Assembly (NCBI GenBank): GCA_001874365.1
Contig: MPDF01000020.1
Location: forward strand, 1-33,659
Source: Gammaproteobacteria bacterium MedPE
GTDB lineage: Bacteria > Pseudomonadota > Gammaproteobacteria > Enterobacterales > Psychrobiaceae
Length of the DNA: 33,659 nt
Direction: 5' to 3'
The notes under the pieces are model-generated. The model did not search any database. It was not told the DNA's origin and saw nothing but the letters and a program-made list of their open reading frames with translations. Below, one piece after another: positions 21,910 to 30,859 of this stretch (positions are counted from its first letter, which is position 1; every line of letters begins with the position of its first letter). Both the position numbers and the translations under genes were made by a program.

Positions 21910-22470
21910 TTAGGACAAGTCACCTAAACAATATGGTTTATTAGTAATGGTAAGCCACAGTTTATTATCAACATCACCGCACTGAGACAGTGCAAGTTCG
22001 ACTAAGTCATAATAAACAGCGCGATTAACTTGAGCAGACAAACCGCGCCATAAATTAACGTAGAGCCTGTCGCCCTTCAACACCAATGGATAGTCGTCAC
22101 CCACATCGATACAATCGCCAATATTTGTAACCAGTTTAAGTTGACCACGTTGATGCTCATCAATCGAAAATTGGTAATCCACCACTAAAAACGCCGCATC
22201 TTCAACAACGATGTCGATTTTTTCAACCGGTGTTTTTAAACAATGAACGCCCTCTTCAACACACAATACTTTACTAAAGAGCAAAATTAATTTATCGCGG
22301 GTTATTTGAGTGCCGTTATGCCACCACTCGCCATTGGCCTTAATCAGTAAATCCATGGCGCCACAGCTTTGTGGTGACCATTTTTCTAGGGGATACGCTA
22401 AACCAGACAGCTCATGAGTGGTTTCAGCGCCTATCGCCTTGGTAAACTGTGATAAGTCAAATCCACTCAT
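21910..22470 (-). CDS. DUF1285 family protein
   Basis: The function is unknown. The 186-residue product matches the DUF1285 pattern I know: CGAMDLLIKANGEWWHNGTQITRDKLILLFSKVL (about 36-69), then TPVEKIDIVVEDAAFLVVDY, TNIGDCIDVGDDYPL, and NRAVYYDLVELAL near the C terminus. It is a soluble two-lobed beta-rich protein with no signal peptide or membrane segment. It lies 28 bases downstream of the YdiJ-like gene in the same direction and is probably cotranscribed with it. Confidence 0.85.
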   Translation of the reverse strand: MSGFDLSQFTKAIGAETTHELSGLAYPLEKWSPQSCGAMDLLIKANGEWWHNGTQITRDKLILLFSKVLCVEEGVHCLKTPVEKIDIVVEDAAFLVVDYQFSIDEHQRGQLKLVTNIGDCIDVGDDYPLVLKGDRLYVNLWRGLSAQVNRAVYYDLVELALSQCGDVDNKLWLTITNKPYCLGDLS

Positions 22471-22498
22471 TAAAAATCTCCTCCAATATCAGCGCCTG

Positions 22499-25400
22499 TT
22501 AGTTTAATGCATTGGCAATAACTTGCACTGGATGTAATGGCTTAAAGTTGTCAAATCGTTTTACCTGACTGCGACAAGAATAGCCAGTCGCTAAGATCTG
22601 ATTAGCTGATTGTTTGGCCAATTTAGGTTGCCAACTCATGCTGTAAAGTGACTTAGAGTTATCAACGTTCTTCACTTCGTGACCGTAAGTACCGGCCATG
22701 CCACAACATCCCACCTCTTGAGAGGTTAAATTAAGCCCTAGATGGTTAAATATCTTAATCCAGTCTGCATGCGTTGACGTGACGGCAGTCTTTTCACTAC
22801 AATGGGCGAACAGCTGATAGTCAGTCTCATCTTTACTTTGACTAACAGCTTTTACTTTGCTTAGCTGAGGAATCAGCCATTCTTGAAATAACTGCACATC
22901 AAAATCGCCGCGTTTATCACCTAATACAGCATGATATTCATCGCGATAGCAAAGTACCAACGATGGATCTACACCAACTAAAGGACAACCAAGTTTGGCC
23001 AGTTGGGCAAAAAAATCACTTGCATTTTGCGCCATTTTTGCAAATTTAGTTAGAAAGCCTTTAACATGTGCAGGTTTACCATTGGGCTTAAATGGCAACA
23101 ACATAGGGCTGAAGCCCAATGCCGCTATTGCCGCCATTAACCCTTCGACAACATCAGCATCATAAAAGCTAGTGAATGGATCTTGCACAACAAGTACTAT
23201 CTTCTTTCGCTCTGCTTGACTCATTTTAGACAACAATTCACCATCAAATTCATCGTAACGCGGCGTGATTCGCTCAGCTAGGGTCGGTACTGATAATGCT
23301 GGTGAGTCAATCATACCTATTGATTTCTTAAGTAATAACGACGAAATTGAGTTAGTCATCAAGCCATTTGCAACGCGCGGGAATTTCGCCATTAACTGAC
23401 TGGTTGACTCAACATTTGCAACAACGTGATCAACTAATGGACGTAAATAACGCTGATGATAAATATTAATAAAACGACTTCTAAAGCCTGGCACGTCTAC
23501 CTTTATCGGACATTGACTTGCACACGCTTTACACGCCAGACATCCTTTCATCGTGTCCATCACTTCGTGAGAGAAATCATTGCTTGAATCACTAAACCAC
23601 GAATTTTTAATCTTGCTAAACACCGATGCGCTACAGTCTTGTTTTTCAAGAACAACAGGGTCGATACCTTGCACACTTAACAGTCGTAGCCACTCTCGAA
23701 CCATACTCGCACGCCCTTTTGGCGAATGGCGTCTGTCACGTGTCACCTTGCTCGATGGACACATCGGCGAGTCGACATCAAAGTTAAAACATTGACCATT
23801 ACCATTGCAGCTCATCGCTGGCATAAAATCTTCACGAACAGCAATAGGGATTTGCCTATCAAAACTGCCTCGTTTCACATCGCCAACACGAACTAACTGA
23901 TGTTCTCCCTCAATAGGCGTACATATCTTTCCAGGATTGAGTCTGTTTTGTGGATCAAAGATGCCTTTAATGACCCGCAATTGTTCAAACAACGCCTCAC
24001 CAAAAAACTCGGGACCGTATTCACTTCGGTAACCTTTACCATGCTCTCCCCACATTAAACCACCATATTTGGCGGTTAATGCAACGACTTGATCAGAAAT
24101 TTCTACTAATCGACGTTCTTGTACTTCATCACACATATCCATCGCTGGGCGCACGTGAAGTACACCGGCATCAACATGACCAAACATCCCGTAATGTAAA
24201 TCATGAGAATCTAACAGCGCTCTAAACTCAACAATGAAATCTGCTAGTTGTTCAGGTGGTACCGCCGTATCTTCAGCAAAAGCGATTGGCTTTTTAAAGC
24301 CTTTGGTTGCACCTAACAAGCCCACCGATTTTTTACGCATCGCGTAAATTCGGTTGATCTCCCCCAACTCATTACATACTTGATAGCCAAGTATGCCACC
24401 GCGTTCAAGTTCAATATCGTCTTCTAGTCGCTGAGCCAGTATTTGTAACAACTGTGCTTGTTCTTGCGGATCATTACTGGCGTACTCCACCATATTTAAA
24501 CCGTCAGTAACTTTATCTTTACGCTGCGGAATCAGGTTGCTTACTGTATCCCAAACGATATCTTGTTTCGCTAAGCCAAGTACCTTGCTATCAACTGTTT
24601 CAACTGACGTCGCCTTCGCTTTTACTAAGTTTGGCGCGTCACGCAATGCTGAATCAAAGCTATCGTAAATAATATTCACTAACGTGCGTAATTTAGGAAT
24701 CGGCGTGAGATTTAACTTTGCTTCACTAATGAAGGCTAACGAGCCTTCTGACCCCGTTAATATGCGTGTGAGATTAAATTCGCTCAAGTCATCGTTATAG
24801 ACATGCTCTAGATCATAGCCAGTTAAAAAGCGATTTAACCGTGGGAATTTATTTAAAATTAGGTCGCGATGTTCAAAACAAATATCAGCAACTTGCTTGG
24901 TAATCATTTGCGGCGAAGAGTCACCACCAGCGCGAGCTTGAGATGTTGGTTGATTAACAGTTTCTAAGATCTCACCGTTAACTAACACGCTCGTGAGTTC
25001 TAATACATGATCAGATGTTTTACCGTAAACTAACGATCCTTGCCCCGACGCATCGGTATTAATCATGCCGCCAAGCGTCGCCCGGTTAGACGTTGAGAGA
25101 TCTGGCGAGAAGAAGTAACCATAAGGCTTAAGAAACTTGTTTAGTTGATCTTTTACCACACCGGTTTGAACTCGTACCCATCCCTCTTGTTCATTGATTT
25201 CAAGAATATTGTTCATATGACGTGACATATCGACAATAATGCCGTCATTTAGTGATTGACCATTTGTGCCGGTACCGCCACCACGAGGGCTAAAAGTTAA
25301 GGCCGAAAATTCCGGGCTCTTGGCAAGTGTTAGCGCCACATGAAGATCATCAGTTCCCCGAGGAAATATGACGCCTTGCGGCATATTTTGATACACACTA

Positions 25401-25546
25401 TTGTCGGTAGAAACCGCTAATCTAGCACCATAACCATACTCAACATCACCACCAAATCCATGGTCAGGTAATGCTTTTAAATAAGAAAGGTAAGACTTGG
25501 AAACAAGTTGTTCAACATTCAGTTGCGGTAACATAGAAACATTCAA
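22499..25546 (-). CDS. ydiJ: FAD- and Fe-S-containing D-2-hydroxyglutarate dehydrogenase (YdiJ family)
   Basis: YdiJ-type enzymes oxidise D-2-hydroxyglutarate to 2-oxoglutarate, clearing a by-product of SerA. The 1015-residue product has an FAD-binding type 4 domain (about 45-280, with PRGGGTGTNGQ at 87-97) and an FAD-oxidase C-terminal domain to about 545 (HVDAGVLHVRP, EHGKGYRSE). Cys-rich Fe-S segments follow at 590-597 and in CLACKACASQCP (669-680). The C-terminal CCG domain has VGCCGMAGTYGHE. All domains are intact. Another 2-hydroxyacid substrate cannot be excluded from sequence. Confidence 0.9.
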   Translation of the reverse strand: MNVSMLPQLNVEQLVSKSYLSYLKALPDHGFGGDVEYGYGARLAVSTDNSVYQNMPQGVIFPRGTDDLHVALTLAKSPEFSALTFSPRGGGTGTNGQSLNDGIIVDMSRHMNNILEINEQEGWVRVQTGVVKDQLNKFLKPYGYFFSPDLSTSNRATLGGMINTDASGQGSLVYGKTSDHVLELTSVLVNGEILETVNQPTSQARAGGDSSPQMITKQVADICFEHRDLILNKFPRLNRFLTGYDLEHVYNDDLSEFNLTRILTGSEGSLAFISEAKLNLTPIPKLRTLVNIIYDSFDSALRDAPNLVKAKATSVETVDSKVLGLAKQDIVWDTVSNLIPQRKDKVTDGLNMVEYASNDPQEQAQLLQILAQRLEDDIELERGGILGYQVCNELGEINRIYAMRKKSVGLLGATKGFKKPIAFAEDTAVPPEQLADFIVEFRALLDSHDLHYGMFGHVDAGVLHVRPAMDMCDEVQERRLVEISDQVVALTAKYGGLMWGEHGKGYRSEYGPEFFGEALFEQLRVIKGIFDPQNRLNPGKICTPIEGEHQLVRVGDVKRGSFDRQIPIAVREDFMPAMSCNGNGQCFNFDVDSPMCPSSKVTRDRRHSPKGRASMVREWLRLLSVQGIDPVVLEKQDCSASVFSKIKNSWFSDSSNDFSHEVMDTMKGCLACKACASQCPIKVDVPGFRSRFINIYHQRYLRPLVDHVVANVESTSQLMAKFPRVANGLMTNSISSLLLKKSIGMIDSPALSVPTLAERITPRYDEFDGELLSKMSQAERKKIVLVVQDPFTSFYDADVVEGLMAAIAALGFSPMLLPFKPNGKPAHVKGFLTKFAKMAQNASDFFAQLAKLGCPLVGVDPSLVLCYRDEYHAVLGDKRGDFDVQLFQEWLIPQLSKVKAVSQSKDETDYQLFAHCSEKTAVTSTHADWIKIFNHLGLNLTSQEVGCCGMAGTYGHEVKNVDNSKSLYSMSWQPKLAKQSANQILATGYSCRSQVKRFDNFKPLHPVQVIANALN

Positions 25547-25653
25547 TTTTTAGCTGCAGACAATGACAGGCAATATACCATGAAGTCCCTTAATTTTCAG
25601 TGCTCTTAGGGGAAATTAATCGTGAAATTTTGTGGCATAAACGAGGGACAATC

Positions 25654-25682
25654 TTGGCGTTATCGCATTTTTAGGTCATAAT
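25654..25682 (+). promoter_or_regulatory. Sigma-70 promoter of the Pmp3/YqaE gene
   Basis: TTGGCG (25654-25659) and CATAAT (25677-25682) are separated by 17 bp, leaving a leader of about 20 bases with AAAGGAG before the ATG at 25708. Confidence 0.65.
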
Positions 25683-25707
25683 GCCGACAACTTAAAGGAG
25701 AATTTAG

Positions 25708-25899
25708 ATGTTTCGATTAATTTTAGCGTTATTAATTCCATGGCTACAGTTTTTTACCATTGGTAAACCAATCTCAGGAATCATTTGTTTAATTTTACAA
25801 ATCACCTTAATTGGCTGGCCAATTGCAGCAATTTGGTCAGTGTATGCATTAAGTCAATACAACACTGACAAAAAAATAAAACAAGCTATGCGTGACTAA
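25708..25899 (+). CDS. YqaE/Pmp3-family small membrane protein
   Basis: This 63-residue protein consists of two hydrophobic helices (about residues 2-20 and 25-50) and a short charged tail. The pattern of a loop with GKP, then LILQITLIGWPIAAIWSVYAL, matches the Pmp3/YqaE proteolipid family. Members are stress-induced in yeast, plants and bacteria and affect membrane potential. It has a good promoter and SD and stands alone, divergent from the YdiJ-like gene. Confidence 0.82.
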   Translation: MFRLILALLIPWLQFFTIGKPISGIICLILQITLIGWPIAAIWSVYALSQYNTDKKIKQAMRD

Positions 25900-25905
25900 T
25901 CCACA

Positions 25906-26808
25906 TTAGGCGTGATATCGATAGTGATAAACCTTTAACCCTTTATCACTATCAATTTCTTTAAACACAACAGGGTTATCCACGACACCAATAAATTCAC
26001 AGGTTGGTGCATGCTCATTCATCATTGCAGCAATAAAATCACTACCTAGATCCGGTGAATTCAAACAGATTAACAAGTCTGCCTTATCATTGGCCAATTG
26101 TGCGATCCGTTTAACCAATTTATGATAATCATTCTGCGCAACAAAGCTGCCCACTTGGTTAGTTGGTGGATCAAAAACAATGGCATCATAGCCGCCATAT
26201 CGCTTTAATTTTCCCCATGACTTGAATATGTCATGACGAAAGAACTTCACTTTTTCAGTTGGAATATTATTCAGCTTATGATTAATTTTTCCAAGCTTTA
26301 ATGCACCATGACTCATATCAATATTAATCACTTGATCTGCACCACCAGCAAAGGCAGCGAGAGAAAATGAGCAGGTATAGCTAAATAGATTAAGAACATT
26401 ACGCCCTTTTGCGATATGTTTGAGCCAAGAACGCCCTGCACTCATATCCAAAAACAATCCATTATTTTGACCATCCATTAACTTAACTTGATAAGTAGCA
26501 CCAGATTCTGTGACATGGTGTGGCACTGGTAACTCACCGCGTATAATTTCTACCGGCGCGCCATGGATGTAGCGCCGCTGAATTAATAACGGCCCATCAA
26601 AGGTTGGAAACGCCTGACCAATAGTTTCAATGACATTGTGTTCAAAGTCAGTATCATGTTCCGCAAAGAGGGTAACGAAAATAGCAGGCGCGAACCAATC
26701 AATAGTAAGTTGCTCGAAACCTACGAAGCATTTACCTCGCCCGTGAAATAAACGACAAGCATCGTTCCCTAATGATTGTTGTGATAATTGTTCAACTAAT
26801 AATTGCAT
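25906..26808 (-). CDS. Class I SAM-dependent methyltransferase, RlmI-like
   Basis: The 300-residue product resembles the catalytic half of RlmI/RlmK 23S rRNA methyltransferases: QNNGLFLDMSAGRSW (about 114-128), the SAM-binding VLNLFSYTCSFSLAAFAGGA (about 138-157), VINIDMSHGALKLGKIN, and the acidic-Pro motif VFDPPTNQVGSF. It lacks the N-terminal PUA domain of RlmI, so the target may be a different RNA site. Known relatives are usually annotated only as SAM-dependent methyltransferases. It converges on the YqaE gene with a six-base gap. Confidence 0.85.
   Translation of the reverse strand: MQLLVEQLSQQSLGNDACRLFHGRGKCFVGFEQLTIDWFAPAIFVTLFAEHDTDFEHNVIETIGQAFPTFDGPLLIQRRYIHGAPVEIIRGELPVPHHVTESGATYQVKLMDGQNNGLFLDMSAGRSWLKHIAKGRNVLNLFSYTCSFSLAAFAGGADQVINIDMSHGALKLGKINHKLNNIPTEKVKFFRHDIFKSWGKLKRYGGYDAIVFDPPTNQVGSFVAQNDYHKLVKRIAQLANDKADLLICLNSPDLGSDFIAAMMNEHAPTCEFIGVVDNPVVFKEIDSDKGLKVYHYRYHA
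25920..25953. repeat. 12-bp perfect inverted repeat at the convergent gene ends
   Basis: GATAGTGATAAA (25920-25931) and its exact complement (25942-25953) have a 10-base loop. It lies inside the last codons of the methyltransferase gene and in the 3' region of the YqaE transcript. Neither side has a T run. It may act as a factor-assisted terminator or 3'-end stabiliser where there is no room for a separate terminator. Confidence 0.5.
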
Positions 26809-26863
26809 GACGTGGCTAACTTTCTAAAATGGGCGCTGATTATAGCGAGCTAACACAATTTGG

Positions 26864-27067
26864 TTAAGTGTTATTTGCTCTAAGTTTGGTAACAACCTCA
26901 CCACCGATCCCCCAGTTATCAGTATTAACTTCATCGATAACGACGACAGTGGTTGCTGGATTTTTTCCTAACACGTCCACTAATAAATCCGTGGCCCCTT
27001 TGATCAACGCCGCTTTTTGCTCCACGGTCACCGCTTCGTCTGTAATTTTTATATTCACGTATGGCAT
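26864..27067 (-). CDS. 4-oxalocrotonate tautomerase family protein
   Basis: This is a 67-residue tautomerase-superfamily protein. After Met removal the catalytic Pro1 heads PYVNIKITDEAVTVEQKAALI; Pro1 acts as a general base in enol-keto tautomerisation. The ending NTDNWGIGGE fits the 4-OT/DmpI group. The Arg11 of classical 4-OT is not at the matching position, so the natural substrate is uncertain. A longer in-frame start 14 codons upstream is rejected, because only the MPYVN start exposes Pro1; GAGAG precedes it. Confidence 0.88.
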   Translation of the reverse strand: MPYVNIKITDEAVTVEQKAALIKGATDLLVDVLGKNPATTVVVIDEVNTDNWGIGGEVVTKLRANNT

Positions 27068-27105
27068 AACACTTCTCTCTCTAATTAATTTACTAATAAT
27101 AATCT

Positions 27106-27987
27106 TCATTGGCCAAAACAGCGGCGACGGATTAAGCGACTATGGGCAAACCACGCGCCACCACTAACAAGCGTCAAACCAATAACTAATGAAACAGTTG
27201 CCGGTTCATCAAACACAAATATCGCGCTAATGCCGGAAATAAACGGAACCATAGCCATTAACGCGCCCATTGACGATGGCCCAATACTTTGCACAGCCTT
27301 TACATAAAAAACAACCTGTACGATTGATGCAAGCACCCCTTGATAAAATGCTTGAATCGCAACAGATTCCCATGCAGCCCAACTAATTGCTTTGGGTAAA
27401 AACAACCAATAAATCGGCAGATAGACAACACAGGTAACATACGCCAAGCTAATCGTGACTTGCCATGGAGAAATGTTCCATCGCTTTACCAAGACAGAGA
27501 ACAACGACCAACATAATGCTGCCGCGATAAAATATCCATGACCCAAGGTAAAGGCTTGACTCAACCATAACGGCGTTAACAATAATCCTATGCCAAGGGT
27601 TATGATGAATACCCCCAGCCATTGTTGCTTTGACGCTCGCTCATTGTTGACAAAATACGCTAATACAATAATAAAAAATGGCATTAATCCAGGGAGTAAC
27701 GCAGCGGCATGAGACGCTGGTGCTTGAGAAAACCCTTGAAAAGCAAATACCGCATAAATAACACCGCCTATTAAACTGGCGAAGATTAACCGTTTATCAA
27801 ACGGTTTATTACGCCAATACAGCCACCAAATTGGCGTGACTAACAACGCGCAGGTAATATAGCGCACCGCAATGACATCATAAGGCGTTAGTTCGCTAAT
27901 GCCACCTAATCGAGAAACGAGAATAAAACCACTCCAAATTAACGCCGCAATAATCCCGCTCAAGATCCCCAATTGACTTGTTGTCAT
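27106..27987 (-). CDS. EamA-family drug/metabolite transporter
   Basis: This 293-residue inner-membrane protein has about ten hydrophobic helices in two EamA repeats, roughly residues 5-140 and 148-285. The first repeat opens GIIAALIWSGFILVSRLGG, with the usual N-terminal Trp-Ser helix. The second carries SSMGALMAMVPFISGISAIFVFDEP, the conserved late-helix motif. The substrate cannot be predicted. An ATG at 27987 with an AGTGGA SD-like site is preferred to the GTG four codons earlier. The tautomerase gene follows 38 bases downstream. Confidence 0.88.
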   Translation of the reverse strand: MTTSQLGILSGIIAALIWSGFILVSRLGGISELTPYDVIAVRYITCALLVTPIWWLYWRNKPFDKRLIFASLIGGVIYAVFAFQGFSQAPASHAAALLPGLMPFFIIVLAYFVNNERASKQQWLGVFIITLGIGLLLTPLWLSQAFTLGHGYFIAAALCWSLFSVLVKRWNISPWQVTISLAYVTCVVYLPIYWLFLPKAISWAAWESVAIQAFYQGVLASIVQVVFYVKAVQSIGPSSMGALMAMVPFISGISAIFVFDEPATVSLVIGLTLVSGGAWFAHSRLIRRRCFGQ

Positions 27988-28060
27988 TACAATATCCACT
28001 CATTTCAGAGGCAACAGTATGAGACGTTATCGTCAATAACACAATTGGGCTAAGGTGTGA

Positions 28061-28933
28061 TTAATATTGATTAATCCATTGAATAACCATTGGCCACAGC
28101 GCATTACTTCGGCGACTAAAAAAACGCATGTGGCCAATGTCATTTAACTGATGATCTTTGGGGGTAAGTATCGTTTTGCTATGTTGACATTGTGGAAATA
28201 CGCGAATCATATCGTCGACATTTTTCTCGTTGGCAATGTCGTCATCTATTGCGTTAACCCAATGTATTGGCAACGACAGGGTGTCATAGTTGTGCCGCCC
28301 TATTTCTTGGCCAAATCCAGTTTCGACATAACCTTGTCCATTACACCACCGACGCCATTGACTAGCGACTAGTCGCGGAAGTTTTTCTCCCATGCCAACC
28401 CAATCACTGTTTGTTTGCCCAAATAACCAATTATTGAGGGGAATAAAAGCATTCATAAAATAGTGTGCTTTTAAACGATAACCCAATCTCATGTTACTTA
28501 ACTGACCAGAAGAACAAGCGACATTAAAGACACTAGTAAGCAGCTGATTATTTTCCATCAACCCGATGAGCTGACCACCCGCACTATGTCCAACCAAGTG
28601 ATAGCCACAATCAGGAAAGGCTTCTTTCAAACAATATAATGCAGCAGTGAGATCACCTTGTCCCCATGTCACCAGACTCGCGTCGCAATGTCTAACCGAG
28701 GATGCCTTAGAGCCACCAATACCATAATTATCAAACGTCAATACGCCATAACCTGCATGTGCTAGAAACGTTGCAAAGTGTTGATAAAACTCGCGGCCAA
28801 TACCCGTTGCTGGCCCTATTAATATCGCACCTAGTGGCGATTGTGCCGGAACATAAAGGGTTGCAGCGAGTGAGTGACCAAGAGGCGACAAGATACTCAC
28901 ATCTTTTTGACTAATGCTGTCGATAGCATTCAT
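28061..28933 (-). CDS. Alpha/beta-fold hydrolase
   Basis: This 290-residue cytoplasmic hydrolase has no signal peptide. The nucleophile elbow is GHSAGG (115-120, Ser117). A probable acid lies in VNAIDDDIANEKN and the catalytic His in NDIGHMRFF near the C terminus. The N-terminal LIGPATGIGREFYQHFATFLAHAGYGVLTFDN region forms the oxyanion side and resembles the COG4757 group of uncharacterised hydrolases. The substrate is unknown. In-frame starts at 28969 and 28993 are possible. It is divergent from the DUF4198 gene, so the Fur-like box between them could affect both. Confidence 0.8.
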   Translation of the reverse strand: MNAIDSISQKDVSILSPLGHSLAATLYVPAQSPLGAILIGPATGIGREFYQHFATFLAHAGYGVLTFDNYGIGGSKASSVRHCDASLVTWGQGDLTAALYCLKEAFPDCGYHLVGHSAGGQLIGLMENNQLLTSVFNVACSSGQLSNMRLGYRLKAHYFMNAFIPLNNWLFGQTNSDWVGMGEKLPRLVASQWRRWCNGQGYVETGFGQEIGRHNYDTLSLPIHWVNAIDDDIANEKNVDDMIRVFPQCQHSKTILTPKDHQLNDIGHMRFFSRRSNALWPMVIQWINQY

Positions 28934-29038
28934 GAATAATTCTCTTATTAATCCAGTAAACACTATCATTTCATCTGGTCTTACCTGTGTCAATATATCG
29001 AATGGTTACAAATAATAACCAAACAAACGCAATTACTA

Positions 29039-29066
29039 TTGCGAATCGTTATCATTTACGTATACT
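29039..29066 (+). promoter_or_regulatory. Promoter with overlapping Fur-like box upstream of the DUF4198 gene
   Basis: TTGCGA (29039-29044) and TATACT (29061-29066) are 16 bp apart. TGCGAATCGTTATCA (29040-29054) matches the 7-1-7 Fur consensus TGATAATNATTATCA at 11 of 14 positions. A Fur dimer here would cover the -35 and spacer, the classic layout for iron repression. Confidence 0.7.
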
Positions 29067-29105
29067 TCTCGTCCTAAATGACTATATGACTCACAGGATA
29101 CAACG

Positions 29106-29894
29106 ATGCGCGCATCTAAAATCATGGTACTTTCGGCTTTAATCGCCAGTTCTACTGCTGCTTTAGCACATACGCCCTACCTACAACCAACATCATTTGA
29201 AGTTAACCGTTCAGGTAAAGTAAGTTTCGATGCGTCTTTCGCTGAAAAATTCTTTGTGCCTGAAGTTGCATTTAACAACAGCATTTTTACGATTACTGGG
29301 CCGTCGGGCAAGCAAGTGACGCCAGAGTTTCTCTCAGTGTTATCTGTTAGAACTATCGCTGAGCACACGCTGAAAGATTCTGGAACCTATCGTGTAAGCA
29401 CTGGCAATCGCTTAGGAAAGATTTTCAAAGTCTATAAAAAAGACGGTGAGCGTCATTCCGCCAAAGACCCTAAAGCGCCCTTACCTAAAGGTGCCAAGCT
29501 ATTATCTTTCTTTCAATCAAATACGAAAGCAGAAACCTACGTCACAAAAGGAAAACCTAGCAAACAAGCGTTAAAAGCAACCAACAGTGGCTTAGAGTTA
29601 GTCATGGAAACACATCCTAATGAGTTGTTTGTTGGCGATGACATTTCAATGAACGTTCAATACGACGGCAAAGCGATTGACGATCTAACCGTTGACGTAA
29701 TGCTAGCAAAAGACCAATTCAGCACCGATAAAGCAGCATATAAAATGACAAGCGAGCATGGAAAGTTACGTCTTAATGTTGATCAACCTGGCACCTATTT
29801 ATTAAGAGCTCGCCACAGAACAAAAGCACCTGAAGGATCAGTAGCGCCTGTTATTAGTAACACCTACACCCTTACGCTAGAAATTATTGATTAA
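29106..29894 (+). CDS. DUF4198 exported protein
   Basis: This 262-residue periplasmic protein has a signal peptide MRASKIMVLSALIASSTAALA (cleavage after residue 21), leaving His at the mature N-terminus (HTPYLQPTSF). DUF4198 proteins are beta-sandwich domains related to NikM-type components and often accompany metal-uptake genes. The C-terminal half (VGDDISMNVQYDGKAIDDL ... GTYLLRARHR) is the typical Ig-like part. The function is not established; an exposed N-terminal His could bind metal, as in CopC-like proteins. It is first in a run of four same-strand genes behind the Fur-like box, with CACAGGATACAACG before the ATG. Confidence 0.85.
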   Translation: MRASKIMVLSALIASSTAALAHTPYLQPTSFEVNRSGKVSFDASFAEKFFVPEVAFNNSIFTITGPSGKQVTPEFLSVLSVRTIAEHTLKDSGTYRVSTGNRLGKIFKVYKKDGERHSAKDPKAPLPKGAKLLSFFQSNTKAETYVTKGKPSKQALKATNSGLELVMETHPNELFVGDDISMNVQYDGKAIDDLTVDVMLAKDQFSTDKAAYKMTSEHGKLRLNVDQPGTYLLRARHRTKAPEGSVAPVISNTYTLTLEIID

Positions 29895-29910
29895 TTCCAT
29901 AGGATACATC

Positions 29911-30852
29911 ATGAAAAAGACGCAACTACTTGCACTAAGTGCCTTATTCACCAGTTTATTTACACAAGCCGCTTCTCATCACAAATTAGTATTCATTAAT
30001 CAGTACGATGCTAATCAAGATTGGTCGCTGTCGTTGGCGGAGTTTGATAAAGCGCGTGAATCACGATTTAACATCACCGACGAAAACAATGATGGATTTG
30101 TTGACGAAAGCGAATATGTGTTCGAATACAAAAATCGCATGGACAATCAGTTAACGAAAGATCGTCAAGGGCAAATTAAACAAACCATTATTCGTTTTAA
30201 TGCATTAGATAAAAATGAAAACGCACGTATCGACTTAGCGGAATATCAGGGGTCAGGTAAGCGCACCTTTACATATTTCGACACCAATAAAGATGGTGTC
30301 ATCAGCGAGAGTGACCCAGCCCCAAAACGCCGCGCCAAAAAAGCAGAGAAAACGCTCACTGCAACCCAACAGCGAGAAACACAAATTAAAAAACTACCTC
30401 GTGCAAAGCGCGTACTATCAATGCCAACAACACATTCATTTAACGGCTTATTGACTAAATACGATGCAAACGATGATAAAACCATAACGCCTCAAGAAAT
30501 TGCTATTGTTCGCCAAAAAATATGGGATCTGGCGGATGAAAACAATGATGGTTGGATATCTGAGCAAGAATATCTCTATGAATTTGAAGATCGTATGGAT
30601 ATGCAAATTGCTAAAACCCGCAAATCCGCAGTGAAGCAGACTTATGTTCGATTCGGCATCTTAGATAAAGACAAAGACGGTAAAATGACACTGGCGGAAT
30701 ACCAAGCATCGGGCCACCGTAGCTTTAATCGATTTGATACCGATAACAACCAAATAGTCACCTTAGACGAAGCAATGCCGAAATCTTATTCAAAGAAAAA
30801 AGGTAAGAAGAACGTCAAAAAACAAAATGTCGCCAGTAACACAAGCTACTAA
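29911..30852 (+). CDS. Exported eight-EF-hand protein with internal duplication
   Basis: The 313-residue product starts MKKTQLLALSALFTSLFTQA (signal peptide ending near residue 21) with AGGATA upstream. Eight EF-hand loops begin at residues 33, 57, 100, 124 and 185, 209, 252, 276. The second set lies exactly 152 residues after the first, so the protein is a tandem duplication of a four-hand unit joined by a basic linker (137-170). Loops such as DENNDGFVDESE and DKDKDGKMTLAE keep all Ca ligands; loops 3 and 5 are less canonical. A Lys-rich tail follows. It probably binds Ca or another divalent metal in the periplasm. Its role next to apbE and a TonB receptor is unknown. Confidence 0.85.
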   Translation: MKKTQLLALSALFTSLFTQAASHHKLVFINQYDANQDWSLSLAEFDKARESRFNITDENNDGFVDESEYVFEYKNRMDNQLTKDRQGQIKQTIIRFNALDKNENARIDLAEYQGSGKRTFTYFDTNKDGVISESDPAPKRRAKKAEKTLTATQQRETQIKKLPRAKRVLSMPTTHSFNGLLTKYDANDDKTITPQEIAIVRQKIWDLADENNDGWISEQEYLYEFEDRMDMQIAKTRKSAVKQTYVRFGILDKDKDGKMTLAEYQASGHRSFNRFDTDNNQIVTLDEAMPKSYSKKKGKKNVKKQNVASNTSY

Positions 30853-30859
30853 TCGACAG

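Noticed and set aside
21910-22470. Gene first considered to be syd (SecY-interacting protein)
   Set aside because: The length is similar, but the sequence lacks Syd features and matches the DUF1285 pattern (CGAMDLLI, TPVEKI, NRAVYYDLVELAL).
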